DNA from: Lachnospiraceae bacterium
Lineage (GTDB): Bacteria; Bacillota; Clostridia; Lachnospirales; Lachnospiraceae
Direction: 5' to 3'
DNA: 64,000 nucleotides
Assembly: GCA_009774175.1 (NCBI GenBank)
Contig: VSNG01000012.1
Coordinates: 27,410 to 91,409 of the forward strand
Part shown: one piece after another, positions 18,032-26,346 of the stretch
Position numbering within the stretch: position 1 is the first letter of the stretch
Layout: each line of letters begins with the position of its first letter
Notes under the pieces: model-generated
Databases searched by the model: none
Seen by the model: only the letters and a program-made list of their open reading frames with translations
Told to the model about the DNA's origin: nothing
Program-made: the position numbers and the translations under genes

Positions 18032-19039
18032 CTAGTTCAGTTTACTCATGGGATTTACCGGCTGTCCGTCCTTTGTCAGCTTAAAGTACACGTTTGTTCC
18101 TTCCATACTGTAATACTTTGTAGGCGCCGCAACCGTTCCTATCCCGTCGCCCACATGCACATAGCTGCCTTCTGATACGGTGATGTTTTCCAGCTGGCCG
18201 TAAGTCAGCTCGTAACCGTTGCCAAGCTCCATTACTACCGTATTGCCGATGCCGGGATCATAGCTGACAGAGGTTACGCGGCCGTCCGCCGCCGCCGAAA
18301 TTGCCTCTCCCTGATTGGCGGAAATCACAATGGCAGGGTTGTATTTATATTGATCCAGCGTTGGAAAATAGATGGTCTTATCCATGCTGTAATTGATCAG
18401 CACATCTCCCACGATGGGCCATACCAGCCCGTCCTCCTCATTAAAGTCAAGCTCCGGCTGTACGGTGGCGGCAATTCCCTCCGTCTGCACCTCCCCGCTC
18501 ATGGCCGTGTCGACCGTCTCGTCAAACATGCCTGCTTCCTCTTCTTCCTCGGCCTTATCCGTAGCAGGCTTCGTCTTTTTATCCGCGGATTCCTTTACGG
18601 GATCATCCTTTTTCTTATCAGAAGTCAGTTTTTCATCCTCTTCCTGATTAACTTCTTTGTCATCGCTTTCCCCGCTCTTTGACAGGCCAGACATGTCCTT
18701 CTCATCCTTTTCTCCCGTCTTCTTTATTGCATCGTTCTCATTCTCCGTGTTTTCCACATGCAGGGAATTTGCCTCCTGAAAGTTCGGATCGTAGTCCAGA
18801 TCGTCCGTCCCCACGCCCGCAAAAAGTGTGTCAAGCTCTTCGCCCTCCACCATATTTTCCGCAAGCTCTTCGCTGCCATGCTCCAGCGCCTCAAAGTCCA
18901 CCACATAGTCTTCCTTCTCGGCACGGTTATTGTTTCTTACATAAACGCCCGTCACTGTCAGCGCCGCCAGAACGAACACTGAAGACGCCAGCATGATGAT
19001 TCTCTCTTTTCTGATACTGCTTCTGTTTCTTCTCGCCAT
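18032..19039 (-). CDS. SpoIIQ-like M23 domain protein, metal ligands lost
   Basis: 335 aa. A single membrane anchor (IIMLASSVFVLAALTVTGVYV) is followed by a long acidic and lysine-rich linker (about 60-185), then a LytM/M23 fold (VWPIVGDVLINYS, DGRVTSVSYDPGIGNTVVME, VHVGDGIGTVAAP). The Zn ligands of active M23 peptidases are absent: the HxxxD position is not found, TYGQLE stands for the usual HLS motif and NVYFKLTKDG for HLHFE. SpoIIQ of Bacillus is likewise inactive and forms part of the channel between mother cell and forespore; the next gene upstream is SpoIID-like. Role in engulfment is inferred. Site GGAGG 8 nt before ATG. Confidence 0.78.
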   Translation of the reverse strand: MARRNRSSIRKERIIMLASSVFVLAALTVTGVYVRNNNRAEKEDYVVDFEALEHGSEELAENMVEGEELDTLFAGVGTDDLDYDPNFQEANSLHVENTENENDAIKKTGEKDEKDMSGLSKSGESDDKEVNQEEDEKLTSDKKKDDPVKESADKKTKPATDKAEEEEEAGMFDETVDTAMSGEVQTEGIAATVQPELDFNEEDGLVWPIVGDVLINYSMDKTIYFPTLDQYKYNPAIVISANQGEAISAAADGRVTSVSYDPGIGNTVVMELGNGYELTYGQLENITVSEGSYVHVGDGIGTVAAPTKYYSMEGTNVYFKLTKDGQPVNPMSKLN

Positions 19040-19144
19040 GAAACTCGCCTCCTGTTTTTTTCCGATGCTCCGGCAGACTGCCGTCAGAGACAGGAACTGC
19101 CTTTGTACCGTGTTTCTCTGATAGTTTTACCCATTTTTTCCGGC

Positions 19145-20122
19145 TTATTCAAATTTTGCTAATTCTGTCTGAAAAAAGAAATCTGAGAGAATCTCCTTAT
19201 AAGATTCTCCGTTTTTTGCCCTGCAATCCGCCTCAAACTGACTCATGCCAAAACCATGCCCTACTCCCGTCACATGAAAAATCAGGGTATCCTCCTCCCT
19301 TGTCATTTCAAAGGAAGCGGAATTAAGGCTAAAAAGATGGCGAAACGTCTCTCCGTCCACCTCCTTTTTCTCTCCATTTCCGTCACAATATGACACGCTC
19401 GTCATATATCCCGCTTCGTCAAAGGAAAAATCTCCCTCCTCCCAAATTGTTTTCCGCTCAAAATCTCCTTCCAGAATTTCAAGAATCCTGTCCGTATACG
19501 TCTCCTTATCCACCCGCACCGCACTGCGGTAAACAGGCGAAGTCGGATCCTGTTCACAGACAACCTTTGACAAATACGGACAGTCCTCCTCTCCGCTCTC
19601 CTTTGCCTCTCTGGTAAAACCATTGCTCACTTTAAAATAGGAAGCCCGGATTGGTTCCTCCCGGTAAGTCAGAATCATGCCTTCCGTTTCCTCTACGGCC
19701 CGTCTGCTCTCCTGCAGCGATTCCTTCGTTTCCCCTCCTGCGTTTTTATAGAATTTAGCAATTCCGATGCCGTCCACCACGACTTCCCTGCTCTCTTCCT
19801 CCCGGTACATCGCCGCCAGCTCCGTGCGAAGGAGCACCGCCTGGGCCTTTTTTGCCTCCAAATGATACTCCTCCGGCATGGTCAGGGAAAGCCGGTATAC
19901 CAGATACTCTTCCATGGGCAGCTCCCAGACGCCCCATTCCACCGCAGCTCCTACCACGTAACCGTCCCCGTCCTTCCACACGGCTTCCTTTAATTTATCC
20001 GTCTCTTCCCCCACATGCCCCCAAAGGCAGGCGCAGACATACGGCAATAAAAAAACAAACAGAAGGAAACTGCACGCATCCTTTCTGTTTGTTTTTTTTA
20101 AGTCGATTCCATTATTATTCAT
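19145..20122 (-). CDS. SpoIID/LytB domain protein, divergent
   Basis: 325 aa. The start was set at ATG 20122 (GAGGTG site); the longer frame to 20242 would run into the upstream gene. A membrane segment (CSFLLFVFLLPYVCACLW) is followed by the SpoIID domain: MEEYLVYRLSLTMPEEY, AKKAQAVLLRTELAAMY, SNGFTREA, CPYLSKVVCEQDP, and the C-terminal GVGHGFGMSQFEADC. SpoIID is a lytic transglycosylase needed for engulfment; its catalytic Glu lies just before Met-Pro (S-E-M-P). Here that position reads L-T-M-P, so the Glu appears to be Thr. It pairs with the SpoIIQ-like gene downstream. Confidence 0.78.
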   Translation of the reverse strand: MNNNGIDLKKTNRKDACSFLLFVFLLPYVCACLWGHVGEETDKLKEAVWKDGDGYVVGAAVEWGVWELPMEEYLVYRLSLTMPEEYHLEAKKAQAVLLRTELAAMYREEESREVVVDGIGIAKFYKNAGGETKESLQESRRAVEETEGMILTYREEPIRASYFKVSNGFTREAKESGEEDCPYLSKVVCEQDPTSPVYRSAVRVDKETYTDRILEILEGDFERKTIWEEGDFSFDEAGYMTSVSYCDGNGEKKEVDGETFRHLFSLNSASFEMTREEDTLIFHVTGVGHGFGMSQFEADCRAKNGESYKEILSDFFFQTELAKFE

Positions 20123-20177
20123 GCGACACCTCACATATCCTATTCCTATGTGGATGTCCTTACTTTTATGACGTGAT

Positions 20178-21251
20178 TTAGCTCTTCCCGTCAAATACCG
20201 CCATATCCAGCTGTTGCAGTGTTGACACCGCCCCGTTTTCATACAGGAAAATTCCTGTCTTTCGGATCATGGCATTTGTTTCGTTTGTCTTTTCTGCATT
20301 CAGGGAAAACTGCGTTCCGACTCTGGACAGGCCGATGGCTCCCACGCCCAGATCGGAAAGATGATACATTTTATCCTCTCCGTTCTCATCCTTCGTCCAG
20401 ATAAGAAGCTTCTCCCAAATGGGGTCGGCCTCGTCAATCCAGCCGTTCCCATCTGCATCATACTTCGCGAGATCTTTAAAGCCGTCGCCGCTTTTTGTAC
20501 CGAAAAGCTCACTGCCGTCATTGATCTTCCCGTCACCGTTCAGATCAAGGGCCAAAAAGCCGCTGCCCGCCTGCAGGCTTGAGATCTCTTCCTTCTTGCC
20601 GTCACAGTCCAGATCAAAGAAAAACTTCTGATCGGAAACCTGCGCGATATTGGTATCCAGATTAATCACCAGAGGATCCTTAAATGTGTTTATGGACGTC
20701 ACATAATTTTCCTCGTAGTACTCTTCGAATCTGCGGCTCATACCAAGCTCAAGCTGAAAGGACAACTCCCTTCCGTCCGCCGTTCTCACCGTACCCTGCG
20801 TGGAAAAAGAAGTATGCTCCTCCTCCATGTGATAATGCTGCATCTGATACCCCTGCACTGCATAAACCGTACTGTTTCCCCCTGCCGACGCTATGGGACT
20901 GTTAGCTCTGTTCCCTCCGCCACGAATGTGGAACAGAAGCTCCAGAAGAAAATCCACACACTGCTGTTTTATGCTGCGCATTGCCTCCTGAGGATCGTTT
21001 CTCGTGGAGGAAATCTTAAATCCGCCTGACATATTCCGCCAATGTGCGGTAATATCCTCAAGCTTTGCCTCCTCCTTACTGTTTTCCCCTCCCGCAGTCC
21101 TCTCTCCAGTTCCCGTCTGATTCCCAAAAAGAGAATCCAATCCGTCCTTCCCGTTCGTAAATGTGCCGCCCACAAACCTTGCGCTTGCTCTCGTTGTAGA
21201 ACGGTAAGCTCTGGAGGACTGCATTCCAATGGTACTGGAATCAATAATCAA
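20178..21251 (-). CDS. EF-hand-like calcium-binding protein of unknown function
   Basis: 357 aa from TTG 21251, chosen because AAGGAGGG lies 5-6 nt upstream; an ATG at 21269 and a longer frame to 21425 lack such a site. There is no signal peptide. The N-terminal half (SSTIGMQSSRAYRSTTRAS) is Ser/Gly-rich. The middle and C-terminus have three Asp-rich loops: DLDCDGKKEEI, DLNGDGKINDGSELFG and DADGNGWIDEAD, which resemble EF-hand or dockerin calcium loops. Similar proteins occur in Lachnospiraceae without a known role. Location (cytoplasmic or exported by another route) is not clear. Confidence 0.7.
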   Translation of the reverse strand: MIIDSSTIGMQSSRAYRSTTRASARFVGGTFTNGKDGLDSLFGNQTGTGERTAGGENSKEEAKLEDITAHWRNMSGGFKISSTRNDPQEAMRSIKQQCVDFLLELLFHIRGGGNRANSPIASAGGNSTVYAVQGYQMQHYHMEEEHTSFSTQGTVRTADGRELSFQLELGMSRRFEEYYEENYVTSINTFKDPLVINLDTNIAQVSDQKFFFDLDCDGKKEEISSLQAGSGFLALDLNGDGKINDGSELFGTKSGDGFKDLAKYDADGNGWIDEADPIWEKLLIWTKDENGEDKMYHLSDLGVGAIGLSRVGTQFSLNAEKTNETNAMIRKTGIFLYENGAVSTLQQLDMAVFDGKS

Positions 21252-21471
21252 TATTCCCTCCTTCTGCATACGACCATCTTCCCGCCTGTCTGTGCACCAG
21301 ACGACGCCTTCCCTGACGCCCGGCAATAGAAAAGACGGCACTTTCTCGGAAAATCCTTTTCCCTGAAAAATACCGTCCCTGGTCTCAACATCATTCAGAT
21401 TACAGAAAAAAGGATCCCTGGCCATGGGCCTTTTCCCTGTGTGTTATATATCGACACCTTTTCCTTTCTGC

Positions 21472-22479
21472 TTAACCCCCGCTTTGATCCGTCTTCGCCT
21501 GTGCGCCGATATACGCCGTATACATACTGCTGATCTGGCTTTCGTCGAGCATGTCCTTCCAGATATGTAACTCGTCATAGCTGGCCCGGAACAGCTCGTC
21601 ATAGCAGCTGATGCCAAGGTAAGCCCTGATATTCCCAGGGTCCATATTGAGTCTGGAAACCTCTGCAGAACCGATCAGCTCACTGTTTAGATACAGATAT
21701 CCCATGGCTCTTCCCTCCTCCGCTCCGGAAGAAGCGGAAGCGTCCACGCAGATGGTTATGTAATACCATTCATTCAGATCAATACATTTTTTATGATCCA
21801 TAGACGGGCGGACCTCGCAGGAATTATTAAGGATGGCGTCAATAGTATTGAAAATCGGCACAACCTCTTCTCCCTCTTCCGTGGTCTTTTTATTAAAAGA
21901 CAGATAACTCTGACTGCCTCCCACATCCATCAGGTATGAACCGATCATCAGAAAGGGAGACCAGTCATACATCTCGTCCGCACGAAACCAGAAGGAAATG
22001 GTATAGGAATCATTCAAAGCATCCAGCCCCAAAAGCTCCACGCCATAGCTGCCGTCAAGATAGAGCGCCTCTCCTTCAATGCCTTCGGTGAACAACGGAT
22101 ATACATCCTCCGTGATCTCCGGGTAAACGCCGCTCTCCGCCCTCGTCACAACCGCCGCATCATTCAGCTTGCTATTGAAGGAAAAGCTGAAATCCGCCTT
22201 GGGCACATTGCTTATAAGCACATCCCCCACGATTTCCTTGGAAGAATCCACCTCCGGCTTCTCCGGCTCCAGTCCCGGCAACGCAACAGTCACTACAGCG
22301 TCGCCCACATCCGTGCCTGCCGCTGCGCTCTCCTGTTCATCCTCCTGCCCGCTGTCATTTTTCTGCGTCTCGTTTCGGGCAACGACGAAAATCAGCGCTG
22401 CCACCACCAAAAGAACAATTATCATCGAGACGATGGAGCGGGAAGCGCCCCCCGTCTCTTTATTCACCCCATTACCCAT
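21472..22479 (-). CDS. LamG/concanavalin-like membrane-anchored protein
   Basis: 335 aa. A membrane anchor (SIVSMIIVLLVVAALIFVVA) is followed by an acidic linker (QKNDSGQEDEQESAAAG) and a jelly-roll lectin-like domain (about 100-325): ALYLDGSYGVELLGLDALND, YTISFWFRADEMYDWSPFLM, EWYYITICVDAS, GYLYLNSELIGSAEV, YDELHIWKDMLDESQI. LamG-like domains bind glycans or proteins. The surface ligand is unknown. It is followed by the EF-hand gene 220 bp away; both are minus strand but may be separate units. Confidence 0.75.
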   Translation of the reverse strand: MGNGVNKETGGASRSIVSMIIVLLVVAALIFVVARNETQKNDSGQEDEQESAAAGTDVGDAVVTVALPGLEPEKPEVDSSKEIVGDVLISNVPKADFSFSFNSKLNDAAVVTRAESGVYPEITEDVYPLFTEGIEGEALYLDGSYGVELLGLDALNDSYTISFWFRADEMYDWSPFLMIGSYLMDVGGSQSYLSFNKKTTEEGEEVVPIFNTIDAILNNSCEVRPSMDHKKCIDLNEWYYITICVDASASSGAEEGRAMGYLYLNSELIGSAEVSRLNMDPGNIRAYLGISCYDELFRASYDELHIWKDMLDESQISSMYTAYIGAQAKTDQSGG

Positions 22480-22514
22480 AATACCTCAATACTGTCTGAC
22501 TCAATCAGTCAACT

Positions 22515-24812
22515 TTAATCCACCCTATTGTAGTTGATCAGGCATCCCTTCAAAATAATCTGTCTCTCCTCATCCGTCAGCTCGCCTAACGTCAAGGTAA
22601 ACGGCGTAAGCGTCTCCTCCTGGACGGATACCCGGTACGCTTCAATCTTTTCCGCCTTCTCCTCCACTGCTTTCCGAATACCCGGGAAAAACAGATAATC
22701 CAGATTATGGAACGGCAGTTCTCCCTTTTCAATCAGAAACGGCAGCATACCCCAGTTAATCAGGTTGGAGCGGTATCTCTTCGTAGCGTACTCGTTGGCA
22801 ATGTTCGCCCAGCCTCCCAGCACCTTCTGGCAGCTGGCCGCCTGCTCTCTGGCGGAACCGTCGCCCGGCTTCACCGCAAAGATGGTGGAACCGAAGCCCG
22901 TGTTTTCATGGGACGCACTCTCACAGGTCTTCTTAATCACACCCATCACCGGCTTCACGTCAGGATGCGCCTGACAGGGATGTTCACCCTGCATCCTCGC
23001 CTTCTCCGCTTTCTGGATATCCTTCGCCCTTCCCACATATTCGGGATCTTTTCTGGACAGCGTAAACTCCGCAAGTCCCAACGGATTGGAACGGTAGGAG
23101 GAAGTCTCCCCGGAAGGAATCAGCTCGTCCGTGGTTGTGACAGGATCATGGATCTCCGATACCACCCGCAGCACCAGATTCTCCGGCAGCGCCCCCATGG
23201 CCGGCCAGTCCTTGATGTTGGGGCCAAACTGGATCTCCACGCTTTCATCCGCCACACCTTTGGAATCAAAAACACGGTTCTTATAAATGTTTGCGTCAAA
23301 ATGATACCGATACTTCCCGATTTCTCCGTCAAACTCAGTAGCCGGCGTCAGCACGCCCTTGTTGGCCGCTGTAGCCGCAATAGATCTGGCGTCCATAAGC
23401 GCCACGGAAGAAATCTGTCCGTTTTGCAGCTTGGATCCTTCCCTGTTGGGGAAGTTTCTTGTGGAATGCCTGATACTGAACGCATTGTTTGCCGGCGTAT
23501 CGCCTGCACCGAAGCAGGGCCCGCAAAAGGCTGTTTTCAGCACCGCGCCGGTCTCCAGAATAGCCGCCGCGCAGCCGTTTTTAATCAGTTCCATATAAAC
23601 CGGCATGGAAGCCGGGTATACGCTTAACGTAAAGCCGTCCGCACCGATGTAGGAGCCCCTGAGAATATCCGCCGCCGCACAGATATTTTCAAAACCGCCC
23701 CCTGCACAGCCCGCAATAATTCCCTGATCTACCATAAATTTACCGTTTTTCACCTTATCCTGCAATGAATAAGGCACCGCGCCGTCAAGGCTGACCTTCG
23801 CCCGCTCCTCCACGTCATGAAGCACGTCCTTCAAATTGGCGTTCACTTCGTCAATGGTATAGGTATTGCTGGGATGGAAGGGCATTGCAATCATGGGACG
23901 GATCTTCGACAGATCCACCGTAATCATACCGTCATAATATGCGATCTCACCGGGATTTAACTCCTGATACTCCTCTGTCCTGCCGTGAATCTCATAAAAA
24001 TTTCTAACCTCGTCGTCCGTTCGCCAGATAGAGGACAGACAGGTCGTCTCCGTGGTCATCACATCGATGCCGATACGGAAGTCTGCACTCAGAGCGGATA
24101 CGCCCGGCCCCACAAACTCCATTACTTTATTTTTTACATATCCATTGTCAAATACCGCGCCGATAATGGCTAACGCCACATCCTGCGGGCCAACTCCCTT
24201 CACAGGCTCGCCCGTCAGGTATACGCCCACCACGCCCGGCATATTAATATCATAGGTCTGAGACAATAACTGTTTTACAAGCTCCGGGCCGCCCTCGCCC
24301 ATGGCCATCGTGCCAAGCGCGCCGTATCTGGTATGAGAATCGGAGCCGAGGATCATCCTGCCGCCGCCCGCAAGCATTTCTCTTGCATATTGATGGATTA
24401 CCGCCTGATGGGGCGGTACATAGACGCCGCCGTAACGCTTCGCGCAGGTAAGGCCGAACATGTGGTCATCCTCATTGATCGTGCCGCCCACCGCGCACAG
24501 GGAATTATGGCAGTTGGTAAGCACATAGGGAATCGGGAACTTTGTAAGGCCCGAAGCCCTTGCCGTCTGAATAATCCCCACAAAGGTAATGTCGTGGGAA
24601 GTCAGTTTGTCAAATTTAATTTTCAGCTTTTCCATATTGCCGGAAGTATTGTGTTTCTCCAGAATGCCGTAGGCGATGGTATTTTTCGCCGCATCGCTTC
24701 TGGATACCTCCCGGCCTGTCTTATTCTTAATCTGTGCCGCCGCATCTGCACCGTCCGAAACAATCTCCGTTCCGTTTAACAGATAGGCGCCGCCCTGTGT
24801 CAGTTGAATCAT
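22515..24812 (-). CDS. Aconitase-superfamily hydratase (YbhJ-like)
   Basis: 765 aa from ATG 24812 (GGAGG 11 nt upstream); ATGs at 24830 and 24848 are possible but lack sites. It has the aconitase three-domain plan, with 4Fe-4S ligands visible as GIIAGCAGGGFENI and AFCGPCFGAGDT. The first motif lacks the SCTNS form of true aconitases, which puts it with the YbhJ-like hydratases of unknown substrate. Other segments: LGSDSHTRYGALGTMAMGEG, RHSTRNFPNREGSKL, LINWGMLPFLIE. The gene is monocistronic with its own promoter. Substrate is unassigned. Confidence 0.85.
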   Translation of the reverse strand: MIQLTQGGAYLLNGTEIVSDGADAAAQIKNKTGREVSRSDAAKNTIAYGILEKHNTSGNMEKLKIKFDKLTSHDITFVGIIQTARASGLTKFPIPYVLTNCHNSLCAVGGTINEDDHMFGLTCAKRYGGVYVPPHQAVIHQYAREMLAGGGRMILGSDSHTRYGALGTMAMGEGGPELVKQLLSQTYDINMPGVVGVYLTGEPVKGVGPQDVALAIIGAVFDNGYVKNKVMEFVGPGVSALSADFRIGIDVMTTETTCLSSIWRTDDEVRNFYEIHGRTEEYQELNPGEIAYYDGMITVDLSKIRPMIAMPFHPSNTYTIDEVNANLKDVLHDVEERAKVSLDGAVPYSLQDKVKNGKFMVDQGIIAGCAGGGFENICAAADILRGSYIGADGFTLSVYPASMPVYMELIKNGCAAAILETGAVLKTAFCGPCFGAGDTPANNAFSIRHSTRNFPNREGSKLQNGQISSVALMDARSIAATAANKGVLTPATEFDGEIGKYRYHFDANIYKNRVFDSKGVADESVEIQFGPNIKDWPAMGALPENLVLRVVSEIHDPVTTTDELIPSGETSSYRSNPLGLAEFTLSRKDPEYVGRAKDIQKAEKARMQGEHPCQAHPDVKPVMGVIKKTCESASHENTGFGSTIFAVKPGDGSAREQAASCQKVLGGWANIANEYATKRYRSNLINWGMLPFLIEKGELPFHNLDYLFFPGIRKAVEEKAEKIEAYRVSVQEETLTPFTLTLGELTDEERQIILKGCLINYNRVD

Positions 24813-24878
24813 AGCAGCAATAACCTCCATATTTTGTAATTCTTCCATTATTTACAATTTATAACTATTCAAACTATT

Positions 24879-24907
24879 ATTATAAAGGATAAGGAGCCCG
24901 GGCGCAA
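24879..24907 (-). promoter_or_regulatory. Promoter of the aconitase-like hydratase
   Basis: Minus strand TTGCGC (24907-24902), 17-nt spacer, TATAAT (24884-24879), giving a predicted start near 24872 and a 5' leader of about 60 nt to ATG 24812. Confidence 0.5.
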
Positions 24908-24957
24908 TGGTTTCCCGTTAATCCAACCCCCTACATTCCCGTTAATCCAAAATCCCG

Positions 24958-26277
24958 CTAAGCGTCCCCCTCCAAATACTTCTCGTAATACCCATAGTCT
25001 TCCTTCCTTAACTTTATCCGCATCCGCACGCCGCTTTCCAGATACTCAGTCTCATACACCACCGCATTTTCATTCAGATAAGACACCGCTCTGCCGTCCG
25101 TAAAGGGAATGAGCAGCGTGCATTCCCGATAGCCGCCGGAGAGCTTCTTTTCAATCAGGCCGACCAGCTCCTCCATACCGATCCTCTTTTTTGCAGACAG
25201 ATAAATGGCGCCCTCTGTCACCGCCGGCAGGCATTCCTCCATCCTTTCCGGCGCCACACCGGAAAGGCCGGGCACGTCGTCGGGCGATACCAAATCCGAT
25301 TTATTGTAAAGATAGAGCATGGGAATGCCCTCGGTGCCCAGCTTCTTAAGCGTCTGATTCGTAACGGCAATCTGCTCCTTATAGTGCTCGTCACTGTAAT
25401 CCACCACCTGTAAAAGCAGATCCGCCTCCCTCGCCTCCTCCAGCGTGGAATGAAACGCCTCCACCAGATTGTGGGGCAGCTTATGAATGAATCCCACCGT
25501 ATCCGACAGCAAAAAAGGGTGATGGTTCTCCGGCGCAATCTTGCGGACGGTGGTGTCCAGCGTAGCAAAAAGCATATCCCTTTCAAGAACACGCTTCTCC
25601 TCTCCCTCCGCGTCCTCCCCGCCGTAAAGGTCAAGCATGGCGTTTAAGATCGTGGATTTTCCCGCATTGGTATACCCCACCAGCGCCACCTTTGGCAGTC
25701 CCGACTTCATCCGGCGCTTTCTCTGGGTCTCGCGTTCGCTTCCCACTTCCTTTAATTCCCTGCGAAACTGTGCAAGCCGCTGCTCCAGTACACGCCTGTC
25801 CAGCTCCAGCTTTTTTTCTCCGGCGCCCCTGCTGCTCATGGAACCGCTGGCGCCGCCCTGACGGGAAAGGGCCGCATGCAGCCCCACAAGCCTGGGCAGC
25901 ATATACTGCAATCTGGCCGTCTCTACCTGCAATTTTGCCTCTCTGGATCGGGCTCTTCCCGCAAATATGTCCAGAATCAAAGCGCTTCTGTCAAGAATCG
26001 GTTTTTCCAGCCGTTCCTGCAGGTTTCGCATCTGCATGGGTGAGAGAGAATTGTCGAAAATGATCACGTCCGCATTGCACTCCTGCGCCAACTCCTTCAC
26101 CTCATCCACTTTGCCCGTGCCGATATAGAACGCCTTGTGCACTGCCTCAAGCGTCTGGCATACGCTGCCCGCCACCTCCATATCGCAGGCTTCGGCCAAC
26201 GCGCCAAGCTCCTTAAGGGATGTCAGATAGTCTTCCCCGTCATTCAAATTCACGCCTACCAGCAAAACCTTTTCCAT
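24958..26277 (-). CDS. hflX: Ribosome-associated GTPase HflX
   Basis: 439 aa. The start was set at ATG 26277 (AGGAG 7 nt upstream; MEKVLLVGVN) rather than the longer frame. HflX binds the large ribosomal subunit and helps dissociate stalled ribosomes under stress. Seen: N-terminal domain with DVIIFDNSLSPMQMRNL, the glycine-rich SRQGGASGSMSSRGAGEKK linker, then G1 ALVGYTNAGKSTILN, G3 LSDTVGFIHKLP and G4 YNKSDLV. It starts 70 bp after the Hsp70 stop, so it may belong to the same transcript as the chaperone genes. Confidence 0.95.
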   Translation of the reverse strand: MEKVLLVGVNLNDGEDYLTSLKELGALAEACDMEVAGSVCQTLEAVHKAFYIGTGKVDEVKELAQECNADVIIFDNSLSPMQMRNLQERLEKPILDRSALILDIFAGRARSREAKLQVETARLQYMLPRLVGLHAALSRQGGASGSMSSRGAGEKKLELDRRVLEQRLAQFRRELKEVGSERETQRKRRMKSGLPKVALVGYTNAGKSTILNAMLDLYGGEDAEGEEKRVLERDMLFATLDTTVRKIAPENHHPFLLSDTVGFIHKLPHNLVEAFHSTLEEAREADLLLQVVDYSDEHYKEQIAVTNQTLKKLGTEGIPMLYLYNKSDLVSPDDVPGLSGVAPERMEECLPAVTEGAIYLSAKKRIGMEELVGLIEKKLSGGYRECTLLIPFTDGRAVSYLNENAVVYETEYLESGVRMRIKLRKEDYGYYEKYLEGDA

Positions 26278-26346
26278 AATCCGCTCCTGTTCCTGACCGT
26301 TCCTCTGCAAAAAAAGATACAATACGTCGGCTTTTTGCCCTGCGCC

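Noticed and set aside
20123..20177. Possible sigma-E-type promoter before the SpoIID-like gene
   Set aside because: A TCATAAA/CATAGGAAT pair is present but the match to the consensus is weak, so I did not list it.
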